From: Prorocentrum cordatum
Taxonomy: Eukaryota > Sar > Dinophyceae > Prorocentrales > Prorocentraceae
Direction of reading: 5' to 3'
DNA length: 64,000 bases
Assembly: GCA_963575745.1 (NCBI GenBank)
Contig: CAUYUJ010020159.1
Location: 124,001 to 188,000 of the forward strand
The notes beneath the pieces are model-generated. The model worked only from the letters and a program-made list of their open reading frames with translations. It was not told where the DNA came from and ran no database searches. Each line of letters begins with the position of its first letter. The stretch's first letter is position 1. Of the stretch, positions 11,225 through 20,575 are shown one piece after another. A program made the translations under genes and the position numbers.

Positions 11225-11322
11225 GCAGCTGCCCCAGGTCCCGGGGGGGTCGTGGATGAAGGACGCTTTGGCGCCAGAGGCGAGGAGCTCCTCCACAATC
11301 GTCATCGTCGTCATCGTCGTCG
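11225..11322 (-). pseudogene. Ankyrin-repeat exon remnant
   Basis: One minus-strand frame reads VEELLASGAKASFIHDPPG followed by TWGSCSTRG. Ankyrin helix 2 normally ends in a Leu-Leu-x-x-Gly-Ala pattern, and 'LLASGAKASFIHDPPGTWGS' fits the end of one repeat and the following loop. I recall the 'HDPPGTWGSCS' insertion from dinoflagellate ankyrin proteins. A GC-type donor could follow 'ACGCGAG'. No second repeat is adjacent. It may belong with the N-terminal exon at 15840-15920. It could be a live exon or a scrap. Confidence 0.4.
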
Positions 11323-11549
11323 TTACCATCCAGGAGTACGAGTAGGGCCGAATGACGACGAAGGGGAGAACGCGAGCGATGAGGTTGACGGCGAGGTTGG
11401 ACGAGGAAAAGAGCAATGGAGGAAATATAAAAAAGGACGAACAAGGAAGTGGTGGTGAGGAATGATGCTCGGCTCTGGCTTTCACGATCGAGGCGTCATG
11501 CTCGGCCGCAACAAGTGAATGAGCCATTTTTGTGGCAGACTTGAGCAAC

Positions 11550-11737
11550 AGAAACATATCAGTAACCATCAACTTCTGGCGCTCCGCACGGATTTTTCGG
11601 ATCTGCGCTGGACCCCCCTCCCTGGCGCGTGGAGCACGCCAAGGGCGGCGCAGGGGGCGCCGCCCGGGGTGGGCCCAGCGCGGATCCAAGGAATTCGCGC
11701 GGAGCGCCAAAAGTTCATGTTTGTGGAGTTTCTCTTC
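11550..11737. repeat. Foldback element with GGCGCTCCGC arms, copy 1
   Basis: The left arm (about 11550-11618) contains CTTCTGGCGCTCCGCACGG. The right arm (about 11669-11737) is its imperfect reverse complement and contains CGCGCGGAGCGCCAAAAG. A GC-rich centre has its own small hairpin (ggcggcg...cgccgcc). A second copy lies at 40248-40449. No coding capacity. MITE-like. Confidence 0.7.
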
Positions 11738-11806
11738 TTCGAATGTTGTGGAACTCGTTCTTCGTAGTGTCTCTGCGATTGCAAATTTGTGACAGAAGGG
11801 TGGCTC

Positions 11807-11992
11807 GGAAGCCGGGCAAGGGCTGCTAAATCCGTGGCTGCTAAAATCGACCTCCGGGAAAGTGTCTTCGTTCATCCGGGAAGAAACCCGTTGACTGTTT
11901 CGCGTGCCGCGCCTCATTCTGGGAAGTTGTCTTCTCCTTCCGGGAAGGGCCGTTTTCGCAGCCACGGTTTTAGCAGCCCTTGCCCAGCTTTC
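11807..11992. repeat. Foldback MITE 'GGAAGCCGGGC', copy 1
   Basis: The left end GGAAGCCGGGCAAGGGCTGC plus 'taaatccgtggctgctaaaa' is mirrored at the right end by 'ttttagcagcccttgcccagctttc'. The centre has repeated 'ccgggaag' words. The same element occurs at 39887-40080 and 42593-42786, which are much closer to each other because they lie in a recent duplication. Confidence 0.75.
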
Positions 11993-12004
11993 GAGTGGCG
12001 ACCA

Positions 12005-12145
12005 CTCGCCATCGCTCGCACGTCCATTCCCTGTGTTTTTTTCGGTTTCGTGCGTGGTTTTTCCGCCAAATGATCAAGGATGCTCCTCGATGGTCCTCGC
12101 CGAAGGAAAAATGCACACGTCCGATCGATGCCAGGACCAGGGTCG
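12005..12145 (+). repeat. Dispersed repeat, direct copy at 34125-34262
   Basis: Shares 'ctcgccatcgctcg', 'cgtggttt', 'atgatcaa(g/t)gatgctcctc', 'atggtcctcgccgaa' and 'aaaaatgcacacgtccga' in order with 34125-34262. A weaker echo of the 'tgctcctcgatggtcctcgcc' part appears near 12390-12415. Non-coding. Confidence 0.7.
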
Positions 12146-12559
12146 ACTACTTAGGAAGGCGAGGGTGGGTCGCGGCGGTCGCTGCACGAGGGCGGCCGCG
12201 CCCCGGGCAGCGCGCCGCGCACCGTGCAGGGCGCGCTTCCGGGGTGCGGAGGCGCGGCTCCGCGGCCCACGCGCGTGAACGGGCGGATGCCGCCCGGCCT
12301 GCCCGCGCTTGCCGTCGCTCGGGCGTCCACTCTTCGCGCAGCTGCTGCAGTGTCGGGCGTTTGTTTTTGTTGGGGAGCTGATCCAAGGTGTTCCTCGATG
12401 GCCCTCGCCAAGAGACCGCATGCGCCCGAGCGGCTCCGAGCCCGTATGATCCCCAGAGAACCCCGACCCTTCCCGATGGGGCTGGCTGCTCCTCCCGAGT
12501 CGTGTTTCTTGATGGTGCAGGAGCGCTGCAAACACCCTCGCATTGCCCGTCAGTCGGAA
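12146..12559. other. GC-rich, no supported gene
   Basis: Short frames on both strands, all Arg/Ala-rich. No motif recognised. Confidence 0.45.
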
Positions 12560-12700
12560 AACGTGGGTAGAAACATGAAGGAGGAAGGCGTTGGAAGTAG
12601 ATTGGGTCTCCGCCCGCCCCCTGACGACAAAGGGAAAAGGAAAACCACTCAAGCAGATTGGGATCTGGGACTCCAATAGATACCTACTTTCAACGACCGG
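12560..12700 (+). repeat. Dispersed repeat, copy of 9745-9935
   Basis: Collinear with 9745-9935 over 'gtagaaacatgaag', 'ggaaggcgttggaag', 'aaaaccactc' and 'tacctactttcaacgacc'. It lacks the internal duplication seen in that copy. Confidence 0.65.
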
Positions 12701-12999
12701 CGCGTGCTTTGATTCAACACGTTGGAGGTCTGACGCCGCCAGGGGTGGACGTCAGGGTAGGGCAACGAAGACCACAGAACTCTGTCGCATTCGGCCACGG
12801 GAGCCGTGTTGCAACAGAGATTGCACTTCGACTTCCTGTATCAGATTGACTCACAGCGCGTAACCGAGCAGGGCAGCTGCCAGGCTGTTGCAGAATCCTG
12901 GGGGTGCGGACAGTGCATGTGTCGCCCGATTCGCGCCGCCTCTTCCCCTTGAAAAAGAACGCATCCAAAGAAACAAATTGCAACAATCAGTGCAGCGGA

Positions 13000-13049
13000 C
13001 GGTGTGTATGTGCGTGTGTGTGTGTGTGTGTGTGAGTGCGTGTGTGTGT

Positions 13050-13082
<33 letters not shown>

Positions 13083-13115
13083 CGTGTGTGCGTGTGTGCG
13101 TTTGTGCGTTTGTGC

Positions 13116-13146
<31 letters not shown>

Positions 13147-13382
13147 CGTGTGCGCGTGCGCGTGCGCGTGCGTGTGCGTGTGCGTGTGCGTGTACGTGTG
13201 CGTGTGCGTGTGCGTGTGCGCGTGCGCGTGCGCGTGCGCGTGCGCGTGCGCGTGCGTGTGCGGGTGTGCGCCGCGTGTGCGCGTGCGTGTGCGTTTGCGT
13301 GTGCGTGTGCGTGTGCGTGTGCGCGTGCGCGTGCGCGCATGTGTGTGTGTGTGTGTGTGTGTCTGTGTGTGTGTGGGTTTGT
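13000..13382. repeat. (GT)n / (GTGTGC)n microsatellite
   Basis: About 380 bp of alternating purine-pyrimidine sequence, GTGTGC, GCGTGT and GTGT units, with a few interruptions. The apparent His/Thr- and Val/Cys-repeat proteins in all six frames are by-products. Alternating GC/GT tracts of this length can form Z-DNA. Confidence 0.95.
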
Positions 13383-13676
13383 GCCGTGGCCTTTCCTTTT
13401 TGATTAAGCATGTCGAGTCTTCCGAAGCGAGGGGTACGACCCTCCGCGCATCGAACCGAAGATGCATCCGTTCGTGCCCCTGCACGATCGGCCTTCCAGC
13501 CGCAAAATTGCCCCCGTAGCGAGAGACGGGGATCCACTCCTGCCCCCATACAGACAAGGAAACACACCATCACCCTTGACCACCCGCAGGGCAGAGGCGG
13601 AGGGTGGTCAAGGGTGGCGGTGGTGTATATCGCTTCAGGCGCTTTCGTGGGACATCGTGCACACCCGCATGATGTA

Positions 13677-13768
13677 GGAGGAGGAGGAGGAGGAGGAGGA
13701 GGAGGAGGAGGAGGAGGAGGAGGAAGAGGAGGAGGAGGAGGAGGAGGGAGGGGGAGGAGGAGGAGCAT
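13677..13768. repeat. (GGA)n microsatellite
   Basis: Nearly pure GGA repeat for about 90 bp, ending in GGGAGG. The poly-Gly and poly-Ser/Leu frames across it are not evidence of genes. Confidence 0.95.
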
Positions 13769-14287
13769 CCGCGGCGCACCAGCATCCCGCACGACAGCTC
13801 GTCCTGAACCATCCCAAGTGGTAACGGTGGTGCGCTTCCTGCCCCCACCCCCACCGGGCGGCCGCCCGAGAGCGGTGGCGGCATCGCGCGGCAGCGCGGC
13901 AGCGGAGTCATCAGAAACATCGGACAGATCGCACTGCGAATTACTGTGCGGGGTAGGCGCGAATTGATGGGAGGTCTGCGCGTCGTCGTCGTCGTCGTCA
14001 TCAGCGCCGTCTTCGACGTTGGGCGGCGGCCATGGTGCCACGTCATGCGCTCCTTACGATGTCTGCGCGTCACGTCGCGTGCCGCCGCGACACTTCGCAG
14101 CCGATCGAAACTTGGCCCTCGGAGGCGGTTGTCTGGTTGCCCTGCTGCTCTCTGGGTGCTGCCAGACATCTGACGGGCCCTCCTTGGCAGACGCGCCCTC
14201 TGGTGCGGGCCCAGCAGGCTGTGGACGGGCAGTTCGGCACACGCACGCAAGATCGGGCTCACCTTTGCTGAGCCTCGCCGAGCCAAT

Positions 14288-14691
14288 GCCTGAGGGGCAA
14301 CGATAGGGGGGGACTGGCATCGGGGGGATGCATCGACCTGGAATCGGCGATACATCGCCGATAGGTCGGCGATGGGCCCCCGATGGTGAATCCGCACCCG
14401 CCTGGGCGGGTTGGGGCTATCGGGCCCCTATCGGCGATCCATGGGCGATTTGGGGTCGATGCATCCCCTCTATGCCTATCCCCTGATGGTTTGCGGGTCA
14501 TAACTCGGGCCTCCAGCGGCCGTTCGGAACGATTCAGCACCCCCAGAAAGCTCTCGGCGAGGTGCAGCCGCTGAAACGCACCCCGAGGCTGGAAAAACGC
14601 CGAGAACCAACGAAAATGCCCGCATACGTCTAACCTCGAACGATGAATTCCCCCTCTGTCCCTATCGCCCCCTATCGTTGCCCCTGCAGGC
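14288..14691. repeat. Compound foldback element
   Basis: The inner arms contain GGGATGCATCGACC (about 14326-14340) and its complement GGTCGATGCATCCC (about 14454-14467), extended by 'tcggcgat' words towards the centre. Outer ends pair as well: 'gcctgaggggcaacgatagggg' near 14288-14310 against its reverse complement near 14667-14691. The right half (14505-14640) includes the dispersed repeat shared in inverted orientation with 9530-9665. Non-coding. Confidence 0.6.
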
Positions 14692-15839
14692 CAAACGCGA
14701 GGTTGAGTTCGTCGTCGCAGCCGGTCGGCTCCCTTTCCCGGCCTGCGCTCGGCGCCTCCGAGCGCGGCCTTCCAAGCCCTCGGGAGGCCAAAACTATGCC
14801 CGCCTGCGGCCCTTCTTGGTCGCGGCTGCTCTGCCGCCTCACGCCGACGTGGTTTGCGCCTCGCGGATCGAGAATGTTTCGACGGCCTGGTCCTGGTCCA
14901 GGAAAGGGGCCCAGGGACACACAAATAAATAGACACAGATCACAGGACTCCCCATTTTTGCCCCTATTGTTTTGAGTATGGTCTTCCCCCCACTTCCCAT
15001 CGTTTCCCATATCTTCCTGGGGATCGACGACGAATTGTGCCCACGTGTGTTTTTCCCCTCCCGATCCAGGAACCCACCTGCGCCGTCCTCCCCGTTGGAG
15101 TCGGCGTTGCTTAGAGGCATAATTTCCTGCTGCGAAGCGCTCCTCCTCCTCCTCCCCCTCCTCCTCCTCCCTCCACCTCCTCCCCCTCCTTCCTCCTGTC
15201 CTTGATCAATCAAGCTGTCGACAGCTTGTCCATCCACACTCGGATTATGCCCCGCCCCGTCCCAATGAGCCATTTCGTGCCCCTTGTTTTACACATTCCA
15301 CATGTCGGTTGCAGAGAGGAGGGGGGAGCGTGGAGAGGCTCGGCAGGAAATCTGGGTCCTGTCGGGACTCGCTCGCACTCCCTGTAGGCCAAGCGCTGTT
15401 TCAAAAGGCGGCAGATGGGGGGGGATGCCATACAAGTGAGCGTCGCAACAAAACAAACTCTTGGCCATCCTTTCAGGACAAAAGATGGTCCCAGGTCCAG
15501 GACGATGGGATTCCCAGGCGGTGGATATTGACAGATCCTCCCAGCGGGAGTGCTTTGGGCGATCTCCTCGCACCGTGGGCCCGCCGCTCCTCAAGGGATA
15601 TGGCTTTGCGGTCAATGTCTTATCCATGCTCCTGCTGCTGCTTTTCACTGTGGGCGTCATACGAGTAGGGCACGGACAAAAACTTGGCCTCCGGAGGCTA
15701 AGATTATATCCATGCCCCCGCTCTGGCCCTTATGGGGTTTGGGCGTTCGCAGGGGTGTGAATAAAACCTCTGTTGCCGATTGATGACGGTGCGAATGGAG
15801 AGTCGCCGCATGCGAAGAGAAAGAAGAGGATGAGATGGT
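14692..15839. other. No supported gene
   Basis: Contains a pyrimidine-rich (CTC)n stretch at about 15140-15200. Several short frames on both strands have no recognisable domain. Confidence 0.45.
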
Positions 15840-15920
15840 GACAGACGCATTGGCGTTAAGAGAGAGACGCTCCTTTACTCGGTCTACGTCGCAGGCGTCT
15901 GCGGCCTTCATCAGCTCCAT
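15840..15920 (-). CDS. Possible N-terminal exon of an ankyrin-repeat protein
   Basis: The minus strand starts MELMKAADACDVDRVKERLS and continues LNANASV. The pattern 'Leu-x-x-Ala-Ala-x-x-Gly/Cys-Asp-x-x-x-Val-Lys-x-x-Leu' is the usual start of an ankyrin repeat, and an exon that begins with it is common for N-terminal ankyrin proteins. A GT (GTCACC) follows 'GCGTCT' and could be the donor, after which the frame becomes Ser-rich and unconvincing. The remnant at 11225-11322 on the same strand would be a later exon. The rest of the gene is not visible. Ankyrin repeats bind other proteins; no partner can be inferred. Confidence 0.4.
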
Positions 15921-17541
15921 GTTCAGGTCCGCCTATTCTGGCCCGTCATCAGATCCTCCTCCTCAGTCTCCTCGACCTCATCCTATTCCTCGTCCTCGTC
16001 CTCGTCCTCGTACCCTTCTTCTTATTGTTCGTCTTCTTAGTATTCCTACTACTGCTGCTCCTCCTTCTCCTAGCTCCACCTCCCTCCTGCCTCGTCCCCG
16101 TCGTCCCCCCTCCCCGTTTTCATCCTCATCCCAATCCTCCTTGGATCCGTTCAATCGGCGCGCCTGGAAGTGGACCGCTATGGAAGCCGACCCGAACTAG
16201 CACCAGCGAAGCATCACCTTATCGAAATCAGACCGACCGAGACTTGCAACCTGACACCAAGAGCGGTCGGACCGGATCACTTCTGCAAATCTGCATCACA
16301 TCGTCTATGAAACGGCCGACCAAAACCTGCCCAAGAAACCAAATCCGAACCGGCTGAACCGAACTGGCCAACCTAGATGAACCGACCAAACACGAACCGG
16401 CCAAACGCAACTGGTCCGCGACGCAAACAAGACCGGCCGAACGGAACTGGGCGCGCGTCGAGCCGAACCGAACCGAACCGCGACCTTCAAGCTCGCGAAA
16501 CCGCCTGACACCCGAGAACACACTGAAAGGGCGCCGAAGAACCATCAAACGCTTTTCACAGTCCTCCTCCCAAGCCCACTCGTCGTCTTCCCCCCCTCGC
16601 CATCATCCTCCTCGGCGCTCCCTCTCGAGACAGACCTCCGGACCTCCCCTGGAACGCGTTCAGACCAGGAATCGGAGGCGAATCTGGCAGTGGCGACAAA
16701 TGCCCTCCAAGAGGCTTCAAAGATAATCGACGCATAAGCAATCATGACAAACGCATCAAACCCTCCGCGTCTGCGCGGCCTCCGCCGGCTCCGTGCCAAG
16801 GTCCACCGCGTCCGCCGACGCCGGTGCATCGCAGGGCGGCGCCATATTGACGACGCCGCAAAAGGAGACAAAGAGGGGGGAGAATTAGGGTGGATGGTGG
16901 GAGGTGGGAACGAGCACGAATGAGGATAATGACAAACGGGGGTATGATGAGGACGGGGGAGGAGGATGGAAGTAGCATGGGCGGAAGGAGGGGGAGGCGA
17001 AAGAGGAGGAGAGGGAGGCTGGTTGGCTGGCTATCAAGCTGCGGGCTCTGCAGCATCCTCCCTGTAGCTTGCGCGTCGACCGTTGTGCGCATCAAGAGTC
17101 GAAAACTTTCCACTCGAACGCGATTCAAAATTCGGTACCCCCGCCACGACTGGTCATCCAGTCATGGGGACATCCTGGGCAACGTTGTGGTCGAGAGGCT
17201 TAACGTAATCATCCCGCGCAGTGTCATCCGACACTCGCCCATCTCAGCACGACGCCCACGGAGACAGAGAAAGGGGAGGAGGCCACCGACCAGGCACACC
17301 ACAAAGCCACAAAGGCAGAACACGGAGGCTCGAAGGGGCAGAGAGAGAAGGGGAGACGTCACACAACAAACCCGAAGTAGTTCACCCATCGTCTACCCTT
17401 GTGCCTTCACCTTTGCGTCGGGGCCTGTTTCTTGGGTGGTGCCTCTGGCGGGTCCCTAGACCCCGATAAACGAACTCTACCTCTCTCAGAAAAAGGACTG
17501 GAATAGTGGGGTTATACTCGAACTTCTTATCGTCCGGGTCC
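15921..17541. other. No supported gene; low-complexity patches
   Basis: Pyrimidine-rich 15955-16140, then 16200-16500 rich in 'gaaccg' and 'gaccgacc' words on the plus strand. A minus-strand frame at 16545-16871 has a coding-looking stretch (YASIIFEASWRAFVATARF), but no domain or splice partner was identified. Confidence 0.4.
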
Positions 17542-18459
17542 TCAATGCCTCCTGTGGCTGCGACCCTTGAGCGTCTTCTCTGATGAGTTCTGAAGCTGCC
17601 TCTCTGTCGGCGCTCGAGGCGGGGGGCCTGGCTTGATCTCCGACCCCAGGAATGTCAGCATCTTGCTGATCAGGAGGTTGGCTGGCACTATCAGCATGTT
17701 CGGGGGCTCTCCAATGGGCACAAACGCATGGATGTAGAAAGTGTGTCGCACTCGAATCGCCCCCCTTTTTGGCAATCGTAGTTTGGGCCTTCCCGTACTT
17801 GATAGTCTGCCGCGGTTTTCATTATCCCCTACGATTCTCGGGGCAAGGCTTTTCAACCCGTGGCAGTCCGCCCTGAGTTGCATACTGTCCTGAACTACTT
17901 GCCGCGCCAGAAGAACCTCCAAGACTGCCATGGCAACCGCCAGCGACGGTGGGCCCAGCTGGGCCTTGGGCTCGTCCTCGAGCTTGTTCATGTACATCTG
18001 TGCTGTTCCTACTGCGTGAGGGTTGATCACGTGTTCCTTCGGCACCAGATGCGTAGACGGAAACATGTTTGGGAATGCTTGAGTTCGTTGGTGTACATTG
18101 AGACAGCCGCTCCCTGTACTCAGCGCCGTCTCGACCTCTGAATCGCAGCCCTCGATCTCCATCTCGGCGAGTGAGGCTGCTGCTGCTGCTGATCCCGTGG
18201 CCCCCAAAGGGTTGCTTGCTGTTTGCGCTGTCTGCGAGGTCCATCCTTCCCGTAGCCACCAGCTGAGAAAGTGTGCTGAGAGCTTGCCAAGCGTTTCTCC
18301 GCCTCGCCCGGCATCGGTCCCAGGTCGCCCGCCTTCCAACTCATCCAGCTGCCTGTCGGAGGTGGAGGGAACAGCAGAAACCAATGCGAAGCGACTGCAG
18401 ATGTGAACCTGAGAAAGACCGTGTCCTACCGCTGCTGGCGGAAAGCTGGGGGGGGTCAC
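17542..18459 (-). CDS. Hypothetical protein, family A member
   Basis: An uninterrupted 305-codon frame. Residues about 1-100 are Ser/Gly/Ala-rich and may include untranslated or intronic sequence. From about residue 135 the protein becomes credible: VPKEHVINPHAVGTAQMYMN, then QLGPPSLAVAMAVLEVLLAR, a helix with DSMQLRADCHGLKSLAPRIV, an Arg/Lys-rich strand region, and the tail GPPPRAPTERQLQ. The central Gly-Pro-Pro followed by a long helix and the final Pro-rich ERQLQ tail match the layout of the frameshifted copy at 860-1551. I recall a large family of dinoflagellate hypothetical proteins with this layout, often near mobile elements. The function is unknown. The start is uncertain because the 5' end abuts a GC-rich repeat. 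Confidence 0.45.
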   Translation of the reverse strand: MTPPSFPPAAVGHGLSQVHICSRFALVSAVPSTSDRQLDELEGGRPGTDAGRGGETLGKLSAHFLSWWLREGWTSQTAQTASNPLGATGSAAAAASLAEMEIEGCDSEVETALSTGSGCLNVHQRTQAFPNMFPSTHLVPKEHVINPHAVGTAQMYMNKLEDEPKAQLGPPSLAVAMAVLEVLLARQVVQDSMQLRADCHGLKSLAPRIVGDNENRGRLSSTGRPKLRLPKRGAIRVRHTFYIHAFVPIGEPPNMLIVPANLLISKMLTFLGSEIKPGPPPRAPTERQLQNSSEKTLKGRSHRRH

Positions 18460-19545
18460 TACCGGTTCGACCCCCCCCTTCCCTCCGGAAAGCGGGGGGG
18501 GCCACTGCCGGTTCGAACCCCCCCCGCCCCCAGCTCATCATGAAAAAAAAGGAGGGGTCACTACCGGTTCGAATCCACCCCCCCGCTCGAACCCCCCCCC
18601 CCTCCCCCTCTCGAAAACCGGAGGGGGGGTCAAAACCGGAGGGGGGGTCACCACCGGTTCGAAGACCCCCCCCCCCCTCGAAAACCGAGTGGAGGTGCGG
18701 ACAGTGGTGGGGGCGGTAGTGGTGGGGGCGGTGGTGAGGGGACAGCGGGACAGTGGTGGGGACAGTGGGACAGTGGTGGGGACGGTAGTGGTGGGGACAG
18801 TGGTGAGGACGGACAATTGTGGGAACAGTGGAGACAGTGGACAGTGGTAGGGACGGTGGCGGTGGGGACAACGACGTGGGGACAGTGGGAATGAGGTGGA
18901 AACACTGGGACAGTGGAGGGCACAGCTGTCGTGGGGACAGTGGTGAAGGCGGTGGCGAGGACGGCGGTGGGACAATGGGGCAGAGGTGCAGTGGGGACAG
19001 TGGTGGGGACAGCGGGGGCTGTGGTGGGAACAGTGGGACAGCTCAGTGGGGCAGCGGAGGAGTCAGTGGGACAGTGGGGACAGTGGGGATAGTCGGGCAG
19101 TGGTTGGGGCCGTGGAGAAAGTGGGGAGAGTGGACCGTGGTGGGAAAAGGGGCGGGGGCACTGGGGACAGTGCGACAGTGGCGGGGGCACTGGTGGGGAC
19201 AGTAGGGACGGTGGTGGAACCAGCGGGGACAGTGGTGGTGAGGACAGTGGCGCTGGGAACAACAGTGGGGGATGTGATGCGGACGGTGGTAGGGACCGGG
19301 AGTCGTTTGCTGGCGGTGAGCGGGGGGGGGGGGGGAGGGGTTCGAACCAGCAGTGACCCCCCCCGCCGGTTTTCGAGGGGGGGGGGTTCGAACCGGTGCA
19401 GTGACCACCCCCGGTTTTCGAGGGGGAGGGGGGGGAGGGGTTAGGGGAGGGTGGGGTTTTGCCGGGGGAGGGGAGGGGGGGGTCCAACAGGGGGGGGATT
19501 TTTCGGAGGGGGGGGGGGGCGGGCTCTGGAGGAAGAGGGGGGCAA
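18440..19545. repeat. Minisatellite bracketed by inverted 'accggttcgaa' arms
   Basis: The core (about 18690-19320) is a degenerate minisatellite of GTGGGGACAGTG-like units. The left flank (18440-18690) repeats a module of G/C homopolymer runs around 'tcactaccggttcgaa' and 'tcgaaaaccgga'. The right flank (19320-19440) carries the same module inverted, with 'ggttcgaaccggtgcagtgacc' and 'ggttttcgaggggg'. The arms could pair around a 600-bp repeat loop. All long Pro- or Gly-rich frames here are artefacts. Confidence 0.8.
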
Positions 19546-19679
19546 TTTTCCAACGTAAAGCGGCGGTGGATCACGCTCTCTCGAACCTGAGGAACCTCCA
19601 AGTTATCATGGTCACGGCCGACTGCAGGGCAGGGGGGGCGTCAGGCTGGGCTATTGGATATAGATAGTGTCCTTTGCCA

Positions 19680-20200
19680 GCCTGACACCTATGCAAAAGG
19701 AAGAGCCGTCGAACGCGCTGATTGGACGGTGCGGATATGCACCATGGTCACTGGCTGGCGGCTGTGAAGACATCTCTGAAGGCCCCGTTTCCACGGGTGC
19801 CACCCTTGGATAACCTCACGCGGGCATGTCAAGCAGCGCGGTCCTGACGCATGGGGCCACACGGGGCCCAATCTTCTGGGAGTTCCTCGCAGGTCCAAGC
19901 GGGCGCTGGTTCAGCGCCTCTGCCGCGCCCTCCTCTTCCATCTCCATGTCCTCCACCATCCTCAGATCAACCTCCGTGGAGCTGTGCAGGGGCTCCCCCC
20001 TCGGCGTGTCCTACCTTGTCGTACCCTTCGCCTGGACTGCCCTCCAAGTAGCTCTTCCGAAAGCTTCCGACATCCATTGTGATGAAATCTCCTCGGAACC
20101 CATCCCCTGAAATTCGAAGGGGCTGTCCTGCCTGCCTTAGTCGCAGCGCCTCTCCTCTCTCCGCACGCCCCATTGTCAGTGTGTCACTATACGCCTGCAA
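19680..20200 (-). pseudogene. Probable 3' part of the interrupted LINE
   Basis: The minus-strand frame 20200-19967 reads QAYSDTLTMGRAERGEALRL and continues LRISGDGFRGDFITMDVGSF. It looks coding but has no recognised domain. It begins within 25 bp of the Copia 3' LTR and is on the same strand as the reverse-transcriptase remnant that ends at the other LTR (28480). I infer that both are parts of one LINE reading frame split by the Copia insertion. In non-LTR retrotransposons the region after the catalytic Asp-Asp motif carries thumb and linker sequences, which would fit here. A host gene fragment is the alternative. Confidence 0.35.
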
Positions 20201-20223
20201 CGCCCAGGGGGTTCCATTATTTT

Positions 20224-20418
20224 ACCGAATCTGGCGGAACGGCGGTAGAAGCACATACCCGCGGGATGTCTGATCTTTCAGTCTCGGCTTGATCACTCGT
20301 GAATCCCCCCAAGGGGCCGAGGCCCCTGTCCGAACCAAACGGCAGCGGGAGAGGCTGAGGTGTCTGGCATCATGGGCTGTCTAGGGGAAACTTCAGAATA
20401 CCTCTAGAGCAACTCGCA
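20224..20418 (-). repeat. 3' LTR of the Copia element
   Basis: Aligns over its full length with 28287-28479. Shared blocks include ACCGAATCTGGCGGA, AAGGGGCCGAGGCCCCTGTC and CAACTCGCA at the same spacing. On the sense (minus) strand it begins TGCGAGTTG, a usual TG start, but the end (GATTCGGT) lacks the standard CA. The block AAGGGGCC...GGCCCCTG is a small palindrome within the LTR. Confidence 0.85.
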
Positions 20419-20460
20419 CGCCCCAGAAATCTAGATGCCCTGACACGAAGAAATCTAGCG

Positions 20461-20477
20461 CCCCCCCTCCCCCCCTG
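20461..20477 (-). other. Polypurine tract candidate
   Basis: The minus strand reads a nearly uninterrupted run of G with one A, 42 bp before the 3' LTR. LTR retroelements prime plus-strand synthesis from a purine run next to the 3' LTR. The 42-bp gap is unusual, so either the LTR boundary is slightly off or the tract has drifted. Confidence 0.45.
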
Positions 20478-20575
20478 TCCGTCCTAGAAGGGTCCGAACA
20501 GGGCCTCGGCACAATCGCAGCGCGCAGCGCATTGGCATGTAGTGATATGGACATCAGCGCTGCAGTCACTCGAAG

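Noticed and set aside
12841-14041. Long His/Thr-, Asp- and Pro-repeat ORFs (up to 396 codons)
   Set aside because: They cross the (GT)n and (GGA)n microsatellites; open frames are expected in any frame of such sequence.
18341-19667. Pro-rich 317-codon and Gly-rich ORFs
   Set aside because: Artefacts of the G/C homopolymer arms and the GTGGGGACA array.
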